DNA of 64,000 nt from contig NZ_SMGR01000003.1 in the NCBI RefSeq assembly GCF_004346865.1, positions 1 to 64,000 of the forward strand, written 5' to 3'. How positions within the stretch are numbered: the first letter of the stretch is position 1; the number at the start of each line of letters is the position of its first letter. The notes beneath the pieces were generated by a model. That model worked only from the letters and a program-made list of their open reading frames with translations. It was not told the origin of the DNA and ran no database searches. This document shows, in pieces, positions 46,642 through 55,256 of the stretch. This DNA is from Shimia isoporae (GTDB lineage Bacteria > Pseudomonadota > Alphaproteobacteria > Rhodobacterales > Rhodobacteraceae). The translations under genes were made by a program, and so were the position numbers.

Positions 46642-48087
46642 TTATTTTGCGCGATCTGCGGTAAGCCAGGAAAAGTCCGTAAGCGCGACATCGGCCAGAC
46701 AACTGCTTTGTGCGGTCAAAGCTTCCAACAAGTCAGGGCACAAATCTGTCTGATAACCAGTTTTGCCTGCGCTTTTGGGCGACGTATGGCCAGCCCGCTG
46801 ATGGCAGTTCCGGCAGCTGGTGGAAATCGGGTGTGTCACACCTTCGATATATGGATTCACCGAGATCTTGAGGTCATCACCCGACACCGGATAAATCTCG
46901 GTCCCCTGTGTCAGCAGATAATTCCCCCATGGCCCGACCGCATCCGGCAGATCGGGCCGGTCGGCCGCATACTCCCCGGTGTCCGGCGCATTCACCCACC
47001 AAGTACTTTGCAGCGTCCAAGTAGGGACTTCTTTGGTGAACACATGCATCGCCACCGTTACCAGATAATCCCCGGGGCCAAACGGTTCTTCATAAAGCCA
47101 CCAACTCGCGGCATTCAGAATGGCCTTGTCCGCCTCATTAAACAGCGCCCAGTCTTCCTCTGTCACCTGATGATGATACAGGTCATCAATCGGCACAATC
47201 GGTGCTGTTACAGACCGCGTTTCCATGGGCGTGCCGTCGTTCTCCTGAACGCCGAAAAGAAAAGACACATCCGCGTCTCCGCTCTTTGAATTGGACGGAT
47301 CAACCGCCACGACCGACTCCCAAAGCTCATACCCCCAATATCCGGTGAAACTCGGGTCCCACTGAGTGCCGTTGTACCACGGCAATGCTGTCAGGGTTCC
47401 GGCCTTGACTGGCCAATACATATGTTTGGTAAAGATCGCCTCAGCCGGATAGTCGACACTTTCTCCATTCTCGTTGAGCCAATTTAGCGTCGAGACCTTA
47501 TTCAAACTCTGTTCCCAAATAGTGTCATACCCCGCAGGAGACATAGACTCGGTCGCAATCATTATGTCGCCATTGAACGCAAAAAAGGCTCCGTCATAAA
47601 GCGACTCCTCCCCCGATCCGGATACCTTGATTGCCCCTTTGAAATTTTCTTTTACGTACTCCGGCAAAGGATACTGCGGCGCCGGCGTGCTGACATTGGG
47701 TGCTTCGGCTTCAACAGGCGCTACCCGCGCCATCTGCGCGTGCTGCGACTTTCGGATGGAAGGATGCAACGCTTCGGGTGGTGCCATGTCCTGTGGAAAG
47801 GCCTGAGACCCCGTCGGCCAACTGAACCACACTGGCCACGAATTGGCGTTCCCCGCCTCCAGCGGTTGCATGATCCCCGCCCAAAGTTTCCAACCATGTT
47901 CACGAACAAAGGTCCGATCGTTTTCGGATACCGCATCTTGCAACGCTGACGTATCCTCAAAATACCCGTATCCGTCCGGTATTGGCTGATAGCCAGGCCG
48001 TCCGTCCTGAGCAGTGGCATTTGAAGTGAGGATCGCTGCGCCTATCGCCGCACAGCTGAATAGTCGGAAACGTGGCTTGGCAATCAT
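46642..48087 (-). CDS. Periplasmic protein of unknown function with a CXXCH motif
   Basis: This 481-residue protein has a signal peptide (residues about 1-26, ending NATA). Near its C-terminus it has one CRNCH haem-c motif (around residue 433) followed by QRAGH. The middle is rich in Trp, Tyr and acidic residues and looks like a globular beta-rich domain, with no family I recognise. A Pro/Ala linker lies near residues 123-140. The CXXCH suggests covalent haem and an electron-transfer or redox role in the periplasm, but a single motif in a large protein could also bind a metal. There are two further cysteines near the C-terminus. It is a single gene. Confidence 0.7.
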   Translation of the reverse strand: MIAKPRFRLFSCAAIGAAILTSNATAQDGRPGYQPIPDGYGYFEDTSALQDAVSENDRTFVREHGWKLWAGIMQPLEAGNANSWPVWFSWPTGSQAFPQDMAPPEALHPSIRKSQHAQMARVAPVEAEAPNVSTPAPQYPLPEYVKENFKGAIKVSGSGEESLYDGAFFAFNGDIMIATESMSPAGYDTIWEQSLNKVSTLNWLNENGESVDYPAEAIFTKHMYWPVKAGTLTALPWYNGTQWDPSFTGYWGYELWESVVAVDPSNSKSGDADVSFLFGVQENDGTPMETRSVTAPIVPIDDLYHHQVTEEDWALFNEADKAILNAASWWLYEEPFGPGDYLVTVAMHVFTKEVPTWTLQSTWWVNAPDTGEYAADRPDLPDAVGPWGNYLLTQGTEIYPVSGDDLKISVNPYIEGVTHPISTSCRNCHQRAGHTSPKSAGKTGYQTDLCPDLLEALTAQSSCLADVALTDFSWLTADRAK

Positions 48088-48348
48088 GCTGGCATCCTAT
48101 CGCTTGGTCAGAAATGAATGGGTCGAAAAGAATGGCTGATCCTGCGGCACGCCAGAATTCCCGGACACCAAAGATCAACCAATAGTAATGCACCTCCTGA
48201 TTAACACGTCTGTGGCGTGTCGACAAAGGAATTGCCTTCAAGGCAGCGCTCTGTCCGCTCGCGGCAAAAAAGAAAGGCAACCGCGCATTCCCGCGATTGC
48301 CCCATTTTCTGTCCAGTGCTGCTACAAACCCGCACCGATGTTAAACCG

Positions 48349-48370
48349 ACGTTTTGCAGACGTTTTGCAG
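48349..48370. repeat. Tandem 11-bp duplication
   Basis: ACGTTTTGCAG occurs twice in direct succession, ending one base before the transaldolase stop codon on the other strand. It looks like a recent slippage duplication or a protein-binding pair. The rest of 48088-48348 holds no gene that I can support. Confidence 0.6.
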
Positions 48371-48371
48371 C

Positions 48372-49316
48372 TTACTGCAAACGCTCGGCGACCATTGCGA
48401 TCAGTTTCTTGTGATCGATATCAAATTTGCGGATGCCTTCGGCCAGTTTCTCGGTCGCCATCGCATCTTGATTCAGCTCCCAGCGGAACGTCGCCTCATC
48501 CATTTTGACAGGGGCAATACCACTGGCATTCTCCGGCGACAGGACACGCGGAAGCTCGGCCTCCTCGTTGCCCATTTCTTCAAGAAGCGCAGGTGCAATC
48601 GTCAGGTTGTCACACCCCGCCAACGCCTTGATTTGGCCGGCATTCCGGAAGGACGCGCCCATCACCACCGTTTTGATGCCGTTGGACTTGTAGTAGTCGT
48701 AGATGCCGCGCACAGACTTCACGCCGGGGTCTTCGTCAGGCGCATACCCTTCAACGCCTTCAGCTGCTTTGTACCAGTCCGTGATCCGGCCAACGAACGG
48801 CGAGATCAGGAAAGCATTTGCATCGGCACAGGCCACAGCTTGCGCCATCGAGAAGAGCAGCGTCAGGTTACAATCAATCCCTTGATCTTGAAGGATTTCC
48901 GCTGCGCGAATACCCTCCCAGGTCGAGGCCAGCTTGATCAAGATACGGTCTTTACCGATACCACGCTCTGCGTAGTCCGCCACAATTGCCTGGGCACGTT
49001 TTACAGATGCGCCGGTATCAAACGACAGACATGCATCCACCTCAGTAGACACTCGACCCGGAACCAGCGACGTGAGGCGCGCACCAACCGCAACAGTCAA
49101 CGCATCTGCCACCTGCTCCGCAGTCCAGCCCGCCGCGCGACCTTTTTCGATTTCGGCAGCCACCAGCTCTTCCGAGCCGGCGTCTTTAAGCGCGGCCAGA
49201 ACCAACGACGGGTTGGTGGTGCAATCCACCGGCTGATATTTCTTGACCGCCTCGACCTCGCCGGTATCGGCGACAACCACGGTCATCTCTCTCAACTGAT
49301 CCAAAACGCTTGCCAC
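48372..49316 (-). CDS. tal: Transaldolase
   Basis: This protein of 314 residues (GTG start at 49316 preceded by AAGGAG) is a class I transaldolase of the TalA/TalB type. The Schiff-base lysine lies in ILIKLASTWEG near residue 130. The segments VDCTTNPSLVL and CNLTLLFSMAQAVACADAN are conserved. It exchanges three-carbon units in the non-oxidative pentose phosphate pathway, between sedoheptulose 7-phosphate and glyceraldehyde 3-phosphate. No other pentose phosphate gene is in the window. The frame is open to 49361, but that part is not conserved. Confidence 0.93.
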   Translation of the reverse strand: MASVLDQLREMTVVVADTGEVEAVKKYQPVDCTTNPSLVLAALKDAGSEELVAAEIEKGRAAGWTAEQVADALTVAVGARLTSLVPGRVSTEVDACLSFDTGASVKRAQAIVADYAERGIGKDRILIKLASTWEGIRAAEILQDQGIDCNLTLLFSMAQAVACADANAFLISPFVGRITDWYKAAEGVEGYAPDEDPGVKSVRGIYDYYKSNGIKTVVMGASFRNAGQIKALAGCDNLTIAPALLEEMGNEEAELPRVLSPENASGIAPVKMDEATFRWELNQDAMATEKLAEGIRKFDIDHKKLIAMVAERLQ

Positions 49317-49460
49317 GTTTGTTCTCCTTTTCCCGTCGCGCCGTTGGCGCAACTCAATCATATGATGGGGTCATCGCCTTGTAGTCCGCTTTGCCCCTTA
49401 CAAACAACACCCAAAGGCCACGAAGTGGTATCGCCGTACGGGAACAGCTTCACAAAAGAA

Positions 49461-49485
49461 AAGGCCGCGCTCATGGCGCGGCCTT
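49461..49485. terminator. Bidirectional terminator upstream of transaldolase
   Basis: AAGGCCGCGC (49461-49470) and GCGCGGCCTT (49476-49485) form a perfect ten-pair stem with a five-base loop. On the minus strand it follows the Old Yellow Enzyme gene by 22 bases and ends in TTTTCTTTTG. Confidence 0.85.
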
Positions 49486-49507
49486 TCTTGAAATATTACG
49501 CGGCGAT

Positions 49508-50617
49508 TCAAACGAGTTTCTGCAGCATGTCTTTCTCATATGCCGCAAGATCATCGAACTTGCCCGCTTGTACCTGATTGGCCCAATCTGGGTTCGCGAT
49601 CAGCGCCCTCCCTACGGCTACCATATCGAATTCGTCCTTTTCAAAACGCTCGATCAGGTTATCAAGGCTCGCCGGCTCTGCCTCATTGAACTCGACAAAA
49701 CCGTCTTCCGGCAGAAAATCCTGATTGAGCCCAACGCTACCCACCGTGATTGTCGGCTTGCCGGTCAATTTCCGCGCCCAGCCCGCAAGATTCAAATCGC
49801 TGCCTTCAAATTCCGGCTCCCAGAAACGACGTGTGGAGCAATGGAAAATATCGACACCCGCTTCGGCAAGTGGCTTGAGAAATCCCTCCAACTCCTCCGG
49901 CGTCTCGCACAAACGTGCAGAGTAGTCCTGTTGTTTCCATTGTGAAAAACGGAAGATGATTGGGAAGTCTTCGCCGACCGCGGCCCGAACAGCTTTCACC
50001 AATTCCAGCGCAAATCTCGAACGCCCTGCCAGATCGCCGCCGTACTCGTCCTCACGCACGTTGGTGCCATCCCAGAAGAACTGGTCAATCAAATACCCAT
50101 GGGCGCCGTGCAGCTCGATCGCATCAAAACCGATCTTTTTGGCATCTGCTGCCGCTTTGGCAAATGCAGCGATGACTTCGTCAATGTCCGCTTGCTCCAT
50201 CGCGTGTCCGGTCACCTTGCCCGGTTTCGCCATACCGCTTGGGCTGTGACCTGGCTCTGCGCCGCCAGGCTCAACGCCCGGACGACGAACGCCACCCACG
50301 TGCCAGAGCTGAGGCGCGATTTTTCCGCCCGCTTCATGCACCGCGTCCACAACTTTCTTCCACCCGGCCAAAGAGTCATCACCCGAAAACGCGGGTACAT
50401 TCGGATACGCAATGGCCGCCTTGTGACCGACAAATGTGCCTTCAGTGATAATCAGCCCGACACCACCCTCAGCTCGCGCTTTGTAATAGGCGATGTTTTT
50501 GGAGTTTGGCACGTTGCCCGGAGAATACATCCGGGTCATTGGCGCCATCGCCACACGATTCTTGACCTGTAGCTTTCCCAGATCAACCGGGGTGAACAGA
50601 ATTTCCTGACGGCTCAT
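49508..50617 (-). CDS. Old Yellow Enzyme-family NADH:flavin oxidoreductase
   Basis: This 369-residue protein (start MSRQEILFTPVDLGKLQ at 50617) is an FMN ene-reductase of the OYE family. APMTRMY holds the FMN-binding residues near residue 25, and the ELHGAHGYLIDQFFW and RFALELVKAVRAAVG segments are typical. Such enzymes reduce activated C=C bonds or nitro groups with NAD(P)H. The substrate is unknown. A terminator follows. The frame is open to 50707, but the conserved protein begins at 50617. It is divergent from the thiamine operon. Confidence 0.9.
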   Translation of the reverse strand: MSRQEILFTPVDLGKLQVKNRVAMAPMTRMYSPGNVPNSKNIAYYKARAEGGVGLIITEGTFVGHKAAIAYPNVPAFSGDDSLAGWKKVVDAVHEAGGKIAPQLWHVGGVRRPGVEPGGAEPGHSPSGMAKPGKVTGHAMEQADIDEVIAAFAKAAADAKKIGFDAIELHGAHGYLIDQFFWDGTNVREDEYGGDLAGRSRFALELVKAVRAAVGEDFPIIFRFSQWKQQDYSARLCETPEELEGFLKPLAEAGVDIFHCSTRRFWEPEFEGSDLNLAGWARKLTGKPTITVGSVGLNQDFLPEDGFVEFNEAEPASLDNLIERFEKDEFDMVAVGRALIANPDWANQVQAGKFDDLAAYEKDMLQKLV

Positions 50618-50754
50618 TTTGTCTCTTCCTTGTCTCCGCGGGCAACGCGACTGTGCACGATCGCCCTTATTTGCCTCACACTTGACCACCGTTGGGCACC
50701 AGCGCAATCGCTTCCCCCCGATTCAACTGATTTCTGACCCGACGTCGCAAGTGT

Positions 50755-50783
50755 TTGACAGAGGGTTAACACCTTGTTACGCG
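50755..50783 (+). promoter_or_regulatory. Candidate promoter of the thiamine operon
   Basis: TTGACA (50755-50760) and TACGCG (50778-50783) are 17 bases apart, and the expected start of transcription is within a few bases of the TPP riboswitch. The -35 box is perfect and the -10 box weak. Confidence 0.5.
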
Positions 50784-50792
50784 GCACATGAA

Positions 50793-50880
50793 CCGTTGGG
50801 GTGCCTCAATCCGAGGCTGAGAGGTGTTCACGCATCAACCCATCGAACCTGATCCGGGCAATACCGGCGGAGGGAACGGT
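50793..50880 (+). ncRNA. TPP riboswitch (THI element)
   Basis: The conserved blocks are in order: TTGGGGTGCC, GAGGCTGAGAGG, CAACCCATCGAACCTGATC, CGGGCAATACCGGCG and AGGGAACGG. The element binds thiamine diphosphate and represses the operon when thiamine is plentiful. Confidence 0.97.
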
Positions 50881-50930
50881 CAAGATGCGCACCCCGTGTG
50901 TTTTCTGAGAACTGACGTCTTCCCCGTTGT

Positions 50931-50955
50931 CGTTGCCCATCTGAAAGGAGCAACG
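50931..50955 (+). promoter_or_regulatory. Shine-Dalgarno-sequestering hairpin of the TPP riboswitch
   Basis: CGTTGC (50931-50936) pairs perfectly with GCAACG (50950-50955), one base before the thiD start codon. The AAAGGAG ribosome-binding site (50944-50950) is held in the loop and the right arm. No T-run follows, so control at translation is the likely mechanism. Confidence 0.65.
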
Positions 50956-50956
50956 C

Positions 50957-51760
50957 ATGACGTCTATCGCGCTGACCATCGCAGGATCCGACAGCGGGGG
51001 CGGAGCCGGAATACAGGCAGATATCAAAGCGATGTCTGCGCTTGGCGTCTTTGGTGCCAGTGTCATTACCGCAGTGACCGCACAAAACACCCAAGCCGTC
51101 ACCGCTGTTCACGGCGTACCGCTGGACATGGTGAGAGCGCAGATCGATGCCGTGCTCTCGGACCTTGATGTCAGCGCAATCAAGATCGGAATGCTGGCAA
51201 CGCCACAGATCATCGACACCGTTGGGATGGCTATCAAAGACTACGCAGGCCCAGTCGTACTTGATCCCGTCATGATTGCAAAGTCGGGTGATGCCTTGCT
51301 GGCCACAGAGGCTGTTGACACCCTGCGCAGTGTTTTACTGCCCCGAGCAACTCTGGTGACGCCCAACTTGCCGGAAGCGGGCGTTCTTCTGGGTCGCCCC
51401 TCGGCCGAGAATACCGAAACGATGACGTCTCAGGGTCAAGCCCTGTGCAAGCTGGGGGCACAATCTGTCCTGATGAAAGGCGGACATGCCAAAGGCGACC
51501 TGTGCCATGACATTTTGCTTGAGAACGGGACAGTCTCCGCGGAGTTCACCGCGCCGCGTCAAGACACGCGAAACACACATGGAACAGGTTGTACTTTGTC
51601 TTCGTCCATTGCGGCGGGCCTTGCGAAGGGACTTTTAATGCAGGAAGCCGTCGCCGAAGCACACACCTACCTTCAAGGGGCCATCGCCGCCGCCGACGCA
51701 CTGACTGTCGGTAGTGGCCACGGTCCTGTCCACCACTTCCATCAGGTTTGGGCCACGTGA
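50957..51760 (+). CDS. thiD: Hydroxymethylpyrimidine/phosphomethylpyrimidine kinase
   Basis: This 267-residue protein is a ThiD kinase of the ribokinase fold. It phosphorylates hydroxymethylpyrimidine (HMP) and then HMP-P to HMP-PP, the pyrimidine half of thiamine. It has [17 protein letters not shown] at residues 7-23, [16 protein letters not shown], and the anion-hole [17 protein letters not shown] with the catalytic Asp/Thr/Gly. It is the first gene after the riboswitch and overlaps thiO by the sequence GTGA. Confidence 0.95.
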   Translation: MTSIALTIAGSDSGGGAGIQADIKAMSALGVFGASVITAVTAQNTQAVTAVHGVPLDMVRAQIDAVLSDLDVSAIKIGMLATPQIIDTVGMAIKDYAGPVVLDPVMIAKSGDALLATEAVDTLRSVLLPRATLVTPNLPEAGVLLGRPSAENTETMTSQGQALCKLGAQSVLMKGGHAKGDLCHDILLENGTVSAEFTAPRQDTRNTHGTGCTLSSSIAAGLAKGLLMQEAVAEAHTYLQGAIAAADALTVGSGHGPVHHFHQVWAT

Positions 51761-52731
51761 CCGAATTTTCCGTCATAGGAGCGGGCGTCGCGGGTCTTGC
51801 GGTTGCGACAGAACTGGTCGCGCGCGGTTGCAAAGTGCAGGTGTACGACCCCGCTGGGCCGCCGGGCCCGCATGGCTGCTCATGGTGGGCCGGTGGTATG
51901 TTGGCTCCATGGTGTGAATACGAAAACGCCGAGGAAGCGGTTCTTCGTCTAGGACAAGAAGCTATCGAGTGGTGGGCTTCAAAAACCCGCGTGTCACGTC
52001 AGGGCACTCTGGTTGTTGCCAGCCGGCGCGACCTTCCGGATCTGCGCCGCTTTGCTCGTCGCACCGAAGGGTTTGTGGAAGTCGGTCTGCAAATCATGGA
52101 TCTTGAGCCCGATTTACACGCATTCTCGCAAGGACTGTTCTTTGATCAGGAGGCGCATCTCGATCCAAGACTCGCGCTGCAAGACCTGTATATTTCTCTT
52201 CTCTCCAAAGGTGTCATTTTCCATCGGACGCAAGCGCCCAAGCGCTTGGAAAACGCGATTGATTGCCGTGGTCTTTCGGCTCGAGACGCACTGCCGGACC
52301 TGAGAGGGGTCAAGGGAGAAATGTTGGTAGTGCGCGCGCCCGACGTGACCCTGAATCGCCCGGTACGTCTTTTGCACCCCCGCATCCCCATCTACGTCGT
52401 ACCGCGGGGTGCCGACACTTTCATGCTCGGCGCGACCATGATCGAAAGCGAAGACAGCAACCGGATCACCGCCCGCTCAATGCTTGAATTGCTGAGTGCA
52501 GCCTATGCGCTCAATCCGGCTTTCGGAGAAGCAGAAGTGCTCGAGATTGGCGTCGATCTGCGACCTGCGTTTCCCGACAACCTGCCCCGTATCCGCAGGC
52601 ATGAATCAACCATCTATGCCAACGGACTTTTTCGCCACGGTTACTTGCTCGCTCCCGCTTTGGCGCGAGGCGTCGCCGACTTGGCGCTCGACAATCAATC
52701 CTCGGAGATGGTGGATGAAGATTTTGCTTAA
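51757..52731 (+). CDS. thiO: Glycine oxidase ThiO
   Basis: This protein of about 324 residues starts with a GTG at 51757 that overlaps the thiD stop. It has an N-terminal FAD-binding motif (SVIGAGVAGLAVATELVARG) and a DAO-type C-terminal domain (VVPRGADTFMLGATM, RHGYLLAPALARGVADL). ThiO oxidises glycine with O2 to dehydroglycine, the nitrogen and carbon source for the thiazole ring. It is an aerobic route, in place of ThiH. The ORF extends upstream to 51748 but overlaps thiD. It is followed by thiS with a 17-base overlap. Confidence 0.92.
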   Translation: MTEFSVIGAGVAGLAVATELVARGCKVQVYDPAGPPGPHGCSWWAGGMLAPWCEYENAEEAVLRLGQEAIEWWASKTRVSRQGTLVVASRRDLPDLRRFARRTEGFVEVGLQIMDLEPDLHAFSQGLFFDQEAHLDPRLALQDLYISLLSKGVIFHRTQAPKRLENAIDCRGLSARDALPDLRGVKGEMLVVRAPDVTLNRPVRLLHPRIPIYVVPRGADTFMLGATMIESEDSNRITARSMLELLSAAYALNPAFGEAEVLEIGVDLRPAFPDNLPRIRRHESTIYANGLFRHGYLLAPALARGVADLALDNQSSEMVDEDFA

Positions 52732-52909
52732 CGGCACGCCCCGTGAAACCACGGCAAAAACACTGGATGTCTTACTCGCTGAGTGCGGATACTCCGGGCG
52801 CGTGGCCACAGCTATTAATGAGGACTTCGTGCCAGCTGCCGCGCGCTGCAAAACGGATCTCCATGATGGCGACCGTATCGAAGTCGTCGCGCCGATGCAG
52901 GGAGGCTGA
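52715..52909 (+). CDS. thiS: Sulfur carrier protein ThiS
   Basis: This 64-residue ubiquitin-like protein ends in the diagnostic VVAPMQGG. The C-terminal glycine is adenylated by ThiF and then carries sulfur as a thiocarboxylate to ThiG. The beginning [20 protein letters not shown] is typical of ThiS. It overlaps the thiO end and starts at an ATG at 52715. It is too short for some automatic gene calls. Confidence 0.94.
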   Translation: MKILLNGTPRETTAKTLDVLLAECGYSGRVATAINEDFVPAAARCKTDLHDGDRIEVVAPMQGG

Positions 52910-52911
52910 AT

Positions 52912-53682
52912 ATGCGCTCTTTCTACGGCACCGATCTTACCAACCCTCTCATGTTGGGCACAGCCCAATATCCCAGTCCGGCGATCTTGAAAGAGGCGTT
53001 TGCCGCATCAGGCGCCGCTGTCGCAACTGTCTCGCTCCGGCGCGAAGGCGCGGGAGGAACAGGGCAAGCGTTTTGGCAAATGATTCAGGCCCTCGGCGTT
53101 CAAATTCTACCAAATACCGCTGGATGTCATACCGTCAAAGAGGCCGTGACAACAGCCCGGATGGCGCGCGAGGTATTTGGCACCAACTGGATCAAGCTTG
53201 AGCTCATAGGTCACACCGACAGCCTGCAACCGGATGTTTTCCAACTCGTGGAGACCGCTCGCATCCTCGCTGACGACGGCTTCCAGGTGTTTCCATACAC
53301 GACAGAAGATCTCATTGTCGGCGAACGCCTGCTTAAAGCTGGCTGCGAAGTTCTCATGCCATGGGGAGCGCCCATCGGCTCTGGTCGCGGCCTCTCCAAC
53401 AAATACGCCCTGCGTGCAATGCGCGCAGAATTTCCTGACGTCCCACTCGTGGTCGATGCAGGTATTGGCCTGCCGAGCCACGCGGCACAGGCGATGGAAC
53501 TCGGATACGATGCTGTTTTGCTCAACACTGCCGTTGCGCGAGCAGGCGACCCGGTCGCGATGGCCCGCGCAATGATGGCAGCAATCGAGGCTGGGCAACT
53601 CGCACATCAGGCCGACCCGATAGAGGCCCGAGACATGGCCGAGCCCTCCACACCCGTCATTGGAAAGGCTTTCCTATCATGA
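52912..53682 (+). CDS. thiG: Thiazole synthase ThiG
   Basis: This 256-residue barrel protein condenses 1-deoxyxylulose 5-phosphate, dehydroglycine and ThiS-thiocarboxylate to the thiazole phosphate. The Schiff-base lysine lies in NWIKLELIG near residue 95, followed by [37 protein letters not shown] and [20 protein letters not shown], all diagnostic. The start follows the thiS stop by two bases with GGAGG inside the thiS end. It overlaps thiE by four bases (ATGA). Confidence 0.97.
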   Translation: MRSFYGTDLTNPLMLGTAQYPSPAILKEAFAASGAAVATVSLRREGAGGTGQAFWQMIQALGVQILPNTAGCHTVKEAVTTARMAREVFGTNWIKLELIGHTDSLQPDVFQLVETARILADDGFQVFPYTTEDLIVGERLLKAGCEVLMPWGAPIGSGRGLSNKYALRAMRAEFPDVPLVVDAGIGLPSHAAQAMELGYDAVLLNTAVARAGDPVAMARAMMAAIEAGQLAHQADPIEARDMAEPSTPVIGKAFLS

Positions 53683-54275
53683 CCTTACACCGTTTCTACC
53701 CCATCTTTGACCATAGCCGCTGGCTTACGCGCGTGCTTCCTCTGGGCGTGAAACTGGTGCAGCTGCGGATCAAAGATCAGCCGGATAGCATCGTGGCAGA
53801 GCAAATTGCCCTATCCCAAGACCTCTGCCGACAACACGGTGCCACTCTGGTGATTAACGATTATTGGCAGGCAGCCATCGACGCAGGATGCGAGTGGGTT
53901 CATCTGGGACAAGAAGATCTTGAAGAAGCCGATCTCTCCGCCATCCGCAGGGCCGGATTGAAACTCGGGGTGTCCACACATGATGACGCGGAACTGGACC
54001 GCGCACTCGCCGTTGCGCCGGACTATATCGCGCTTGGCCCCGTGTATCCGACCATCCTCAAAAAAATGAAATGGCATGAGCAAGGGCTTCCGCGACTGAC
54101 TGAATGGAAAGCCCGCGTCGGGAAAATCCCACTTGTGGGCATCGGGGGCATGTCCGTCGAACGGGCTGAGGGTGTATTTGCCGCCGGTGCCGACATCATT
54201 TCTGTCGTTACCGATATCACTCTGAACGCTGACCCGGAGAGGCGCGTCGAACAATGGATTGACGCCACACGATGA
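53679..54275 (+). CDS. thiE: Thiamine phosphate synthase ThiE
   Basis: This 198-residue protein joins HMP-PP and the thiazole phosphate to thiamine phosphate. It has the ThiE signatures [42 protein letters not shown], and [14 protein letters not shown], which includes the substrate-binding loop. [11 protein letters not shown] phosphate-binding segment is near the end. The length is slightly short but the core is complete. It overlaps its neighbours on both sides by four bases. Confidence 0.93.
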   Translation: MTLHRFYPIFDHSRWLTRVLPLGVKLVQLRIKDQPDSIVAEQIALSQDLCRQHGATLVINDYWQAAIDAGCEWVHLGQEDLEEADLSAIRRAGLKLGVSTHDDAELDRALAVAPDYIALGPVYPTILKKMKWHEQGLPRLTEWKARVGKIPLVGIGGMSVERAEGVFAAGADIISVVTDITLNADPERRVEQWIDATR

Positions 54276-55237
54276 ACCGCTACGCCAGACAGACGATCCT
54301 TCCCGAAGTCGGCGAGACAGGGCAGGCAAAACTTTCGGCTGCCAAAATTCTGGTCGTCGGGGCCGGAGGACTGGCTGCACCAGTTCTGCCTCTACTTGCT
54401 ACAGCCGGAATTGGTCAGATAACGATCATCGACGGTGACTTCATCGATCTATCCAACCTCCATCGCCAGACGCTGTTTGGCGAGCGTGATTGCGGTCGAC
54501 TCAAGGCGGAAACTGCGGCCGCGCGCCTCATGGAACGCAACAGTGGAATAACGGTGCATGCACTGAGCACGCGACTAACTCCCGACAACGCTCTCGGATT
54601 ATTGGCCGAGGTCGATCTCGTCCTTGACTGTGCCGACAATTACGCAGTCAGTTATCTGCTTAGCGATCTCTGCCTGGAAGCCCAAATCCCCCTGATAAGT
54701 GCGTCCGTTCTGGCATTTGGTGGCTACGTTGGAGGATTTTGCGCCAAAGCCCCTTCGCTGCGGGCAGTTTTCCCCGAGGCTCCGGAAAGCGCTGCGAATT
54801 GCGCGACCGCAGGCGTTCTTGGACCCGTTGTCGGCGTGATCGGCGCAATGCAGGCGCAGATGGCACTAAACACTATTCTTCAGCTGGAACCCTCGCCTTT
54901 GGGGCATCTCTTTCAGCTGGACGCACGCACAATGCGCGCCAGCAGTTTTCGGTTTGATGATGCGTCAGAACCGGCCACTGCGTTTCGGTTCGTTTCAGCC
55001 GCCGCACTGACGGCGACAGACACCATAATCGACCTGCGATCTGTCGAGGAAGCGCCAAAACCTGCGCACCCCAAGGCCCTCCGAATTCTACCGCAGGACC
55101 TTGCTAAGAACCTGACACCCAAAAATCAGCGTCTCGCGCTCTGCTGCCAAACCGGTCTGCGCGCCTGGCGCACAGCCGAAAACATTCAATCTATTTGGCC
55201 TGACGAGATCGTGCTCGTCGCGGCCTCAGCATCATGA
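54272..55237 (+). CDS. thiF: ThiF-like adenylyltransferase with C-terminal rhodanese-like domain
   Basis: This 321-residue protein is a ThiF/MoeB-type E1-like enzyme that adenylates the ThiS C-terminus. It has the nucleotide motif VVGAGGLAAPVL (residues 28-39), the RQTLFGERDCG region, and C177 in CATAGVLGPV, the conserved adenylation-domain cysteine. The zinc-binding CxxC pairs of MoeB are largely missing. Residues about 248-318 look like a short rhodanese-like domain (IIDLRSVEE) with a CQTGLRA loop, C292 being the candidate persulfide carrier. A ThiF-rhodanese fusion would let one protein both activate ThiS and load sulfur. Confidence 0.85.
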   Translation: MNRYARQTILPEVGETGQAKLSAAKILVVGAGGLAAPVLPLLATAGIGQITIIDGDFIDLSNLHRQTLFGERDCGRLKAETAAARLMERNSGITVHALSTRLTPDNALGLLAEVDLVLDCADNYAVSYLLSDLCLEAQIPLISASVLAFGGYVGGFCAKAPSLRAVFPEAPESAANCATAGVLGPVVGVIGAMQAQMALNTILQLEPSPLGHLFQLDARTMRASSFRFDDASEPATAFRFVSAAALTATDTIIDLRSVEEAPKPAHPKALRILPQDLAKNLTPKNQRLALCCQTGLRAWRTAENIQSIWPDEIVLVAASAS

Positions 55238-55256
55238 CGAACAGGAAGGAAACCTC

